Positions 62,660-64,000 of a DNA stretch of 64,000 nt are shown one piece after another. Numbering within the stretch: the first letter of the stretch is position 1; every line of letters begins with the position of its first letter. The translations under genes were made by a program, and so were the position numbers. The stretch comes from Burkholderia stagnalis (lineage in GTDB: Bacteria; Pseudomonadota; Gammaproteobacteria; Burkholderiales; Burkholderiaceae). Location of the stretch: positions 62,001-126,000 of the forward strand of contig NZ_CADESW010000004.1 in the NCBI RefSeq assembly GCF_902830275.1, read 5' to 3'. The notes beneath the pieces are model-generated. The model did no database searches. It saw only the letters and a program-made list of their open reading frames with translations, and was not told where the DNA came from.

Positions 62660-63076
62660 TCAGATCGCCCAGTCTTCCAGCGCCAACCCGGCGACCCGGC
62701 CGAACTCGCGCGTGTTGTTCGTCACCAGCACGGCGCCGGCGGCGATCGCATGGCCCGCGATCGACGAATCGTTGGCGCCGATCGGCGTGCCGCGCGCTGC
62801 GAGATCGGCACGCACGGCGCTTGCCGCGTCGATCGCCGCCGTATCCCACGGCAGCACCCCGTCGAGCCGCGCGACGAACGCCGAGACGAGATCGGCGTGC
62901 TTCGGCGACGCCTTCCTGCCGATCGAGCCGAAACGCATTTCCGCATACGTGACGGCCGACACGACGATCCGGTGCTGCGCGTCGACGCATGACTGCAACC
63001 GCGACAGGACGGCCGGCGGCCGCTCCCGCATGATGAACGAACAGATGTTCGTATCGAGCATGTAGAGCGTCGTCAC
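62660..63076 (-). CDS. vapC: VapC-type PIN-domain toxin, GTG start
   Basis: 138 residues. PIN acid residues: Asp in YMLDTNICSFIM, Glu in TYAEMRFG, Asp pair in GANDSSIAGHAIA and VLVTNNTREF. The GTG at 63076 overlaps the antitoxin stop by four bases (GTGA), fixing the start and implying tight coupling. VapC toxins cleave tRNA or rRNA and stop translation; the target here is unknown. Confidence 0.93.
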   Translation of the reverse strand: MTTLYMLDTNICSFIMRERPPAVLSRLQSCVDAQHRIVVSAVTYAEMRFGSIGRKASPKHADLVSAFVARLDGVLPWDTAAIDAASAVRADLAARGTPIGANDSSIAGHAIAAGAVLVTNNTREFGRVAGLALEDWAI

Positions 63077-63336
63077 CGGCCGGACTCCGTCGGCACGTCG
63101 CCGGGGCCGGACAGATCGACGCGGCCGGATTCGACGACGTCCGCGCGTTCGCCGAGGAAATCGGCATCCGCGAGCGGTTCGCTGAGGAACGACGCCCACG
63201 ACGGCCGCACGGGGCGCAGCAGCAGCGTGTCGCCCTCGCGGCGAATCTCGAGCTCGGTCACCCCTTCGAACTCCATGTCCTTGGGGATGCGGATCGCCTG
63301 GTTGCGGGCGTTCTTGAAAATGGAAACGGTGCGCAT
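63073..63336 (-). CDS. vapB: VapB-type antitoxin (AbrB/SpoVT-like DNA-binding)
   Basis: 87 residues from MRTVSIFKNARNQAIRIPKDMEF, the swapped-hairpin AbrB fold of VapB proteins. The C-terminal half (about 45-87) is acidic and lies over the toxin active site in homologues. The ATG at 63336 was chosen because the fold starts there; the extension to 63435 crosses the promoter. It probably represses its own promoter at 63366-63393. Confidence 0.9.
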   Translation of the reverse strand: MRTVSIFKNARNQAIRIPKDMEFEGVTELEIRREGDTLLLRPVRPSWASFLSEPLADADFLGERADVVESGRVDLSGPGDVPTESGR

Positions 63337-63365
63337 GATCCACCCCGGAGATAAACGATGCACCC

Positions 63366-63393
63366 ATTCTAGGCATATGCTGGCATATGTCAA
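63366..63393 (-). promoter_or_regulatory. vapBC promoter with phased repeats
   Basis: Minus strand: -35 TTGACA (63388-63393) and -10 TAGAAT (63366-63371), 16 bases apart, an excellent sigma-70 promoter. On the plus strand the spacer and -35 edge contain GGCATATG twice (63372-63379 and 63382-63389), exactly 10 bp apart, so repeats face the same side of the helix. This is a likely VapBC autoregulatory operator. Confidence 0.8.
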
Positions 63394-63540
63394 TGTGTTC
63401 ATCCGGGGTGTCGCCGCGAGTCGTGCCTGTTCCATGCGATGCCTGTCATCGTTGCTTGCTCATGCCTCGCATTCTTCACGCCTGCCCGCCGCGTGTCGAT
63501 CAGCCGGACGGCCAACGTCCGGCTTCCGGGCCGCCGCCGT

Positions 63541-64000
63541 TCACGGCAGCCTGAACGTCTCGAAGAAGGTCTCCCGGTCGATCATCGTCAGCGCCGCGCG
63601 CTTGTGCGGGAAATCGAACTCCTTCACCGTATGGAACCCGAGCCGGTGCATGTACGCGATGTGCCGCACGTGATCGACGCGCGGCTCGCCCACCAGCCGC
63701 TGCGTACGCGGCTCGTCGACGAACATGTAATGCAGCACCCCGCTCCACCACGCATGCAGCTTGCCTGCGCTCTGGAAGCGCGAATCGCCGATCAGCAGGT
63801 GCAGGCCGCGGTCGTAGTCGTGCGCGTCGTAGAACGGCGCGAGGCGGTCCTCCTTCGCCCAGTAGAACTCGAAATAGCCGAACGGCGTATCGTCGAAATA
63901 GCCGATCATCGGGTGCATGTGCGGATCGGCGAGCCGCTCGGCCAGATACGCCGCATGCTCGTCCAGCGTGCCGCGCTGGTCCCAGAAGTGCGCGACGCGG
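63541..64000 (-). CDS. Siderophore-biosynthesis-type acetyltransferase (IucB/AlcB-like GNAT), 5' end outside window
   Basis: About 153 residues are visible; the frame is open through the right edge, so an internal ATG at 63918 should not be taken as the start. Typical blocks: MIGYFDDTPFGYFEFYWAKEDRLAPFYDAHDYDRGLHLLIGD, FVDEPRTQRLVGEPR and YMHRLGFHTVKEFDFPHKRAALTMIDR. Relatives acylate hydroxylated amines in siderophores such as aerobactin or hydroxyornithine types. The other genes of such a pathway would lie beyond the right edge. Confidence 0.85.
   Translation of the reverse strand, partial: RVAHFWDQRGTLDEHAAYLAERLADPHMHPMIGYFDDTPFGYFEFYWAKEDRLAPFYDAHDYDRGLHLLIGDSRFQSAGKLHAWWSGVLHYMFVDEPRTQRLVGEPRVDHVRHIAYMHRLGFHTVKEFDFPHKRAALTMIDRETFFETFRLP

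Overview
The window looks like a stretch of a Burkholderia (probably Burkholderia cepacia complex) replicon. Coding sequence is very GC-rich, with codons strongly biased to G/C at third positions. The gene types are typical of that genus: a long-form isocitrate lyase, an OmpC-type porin, a MalT-like LuxR regulator, several LysR and MarR regulators, and an aerobic-type cobalamin pathway with CobN. The assignment rests on protein families and composition seen here, not on a database search.

Region 1 (1-10 kb): the 3' end of an rtcB RNA ligase gene coupled to prfH (an RNA/ribosome repair pair), an MFS transporter, isocitrate lyase aceA with a palindrome-rich upstream region, a LysR regulator, a three-gene catabolic operon (CoA-transferase, HMG-CoA-lyase-like enzyme, VOC protein) and a divergent D-2-hydroxyacid dehydrogenase. 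Region 2 (10-18 kb): two small envelope proteins, a complete ABC importer (binding protein, ATPase, two permeases) preceded by two related 24-bp palindromes, and a TonB-dependent receptor. Region 3 (18-28.4 kb): a minus-strand run with a Usp-like protein, a zinc-type quinone oxidoreductase family member, a TauD-like dioxygenase, a BKACE (DUF849) enzyme, an MFS transporter and a small serine hydrolase, which looks like one catabolic operon; then a divergent MalT-like regulator and a porin.

Region 4 (28.4-33.7 kb): a less GC-rich insertion-like segment (LysR/SDR divergent pair, acetyltransferase remnant, DUF2199 protein with an altered N-terminus), a GST, and a divergent MarR/MFS pair whose tandem operators cover the transporter promoter. 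Region 5 (33.7-42.4 kb): the first cobalamin cluster, cobL-cbiD-cobK-cobM leftward and cobG-cobH-cobI-cbiG/cobJ rightward, with a cobalamin riboswitch in front of the rightward arm. Region 6 (42.5-48.2 kb): chitinase, an IclR effector-domain fragment and several small or uncharacterised proteins.

Region 7 (48.3-60.3 kb): the second cobalamin cluster. Two divergent riboswitches control hoxN-cobW-cobN-chlD (cobalt uptake and chelation) leftward and cobA-cobE-cobO-cobB rightward. The chelatase gene carries a convincing programmed -1 frameshift site: seven A residues, a 6-nt spacer and a long hairpin. It would yield a short ChlI-like AAA+ protein and a full-length ChlD with a VWA domain from one gene, and it is the most striking item in the window. 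Region 8 (60.4-64 kb): a BamE-like lipoprotein, an M20 amidohydrolase, a VapBC toxin-antitoxin pair with a clear promoter, and the 3' part of a siderophore-type acetyltransferase gene.
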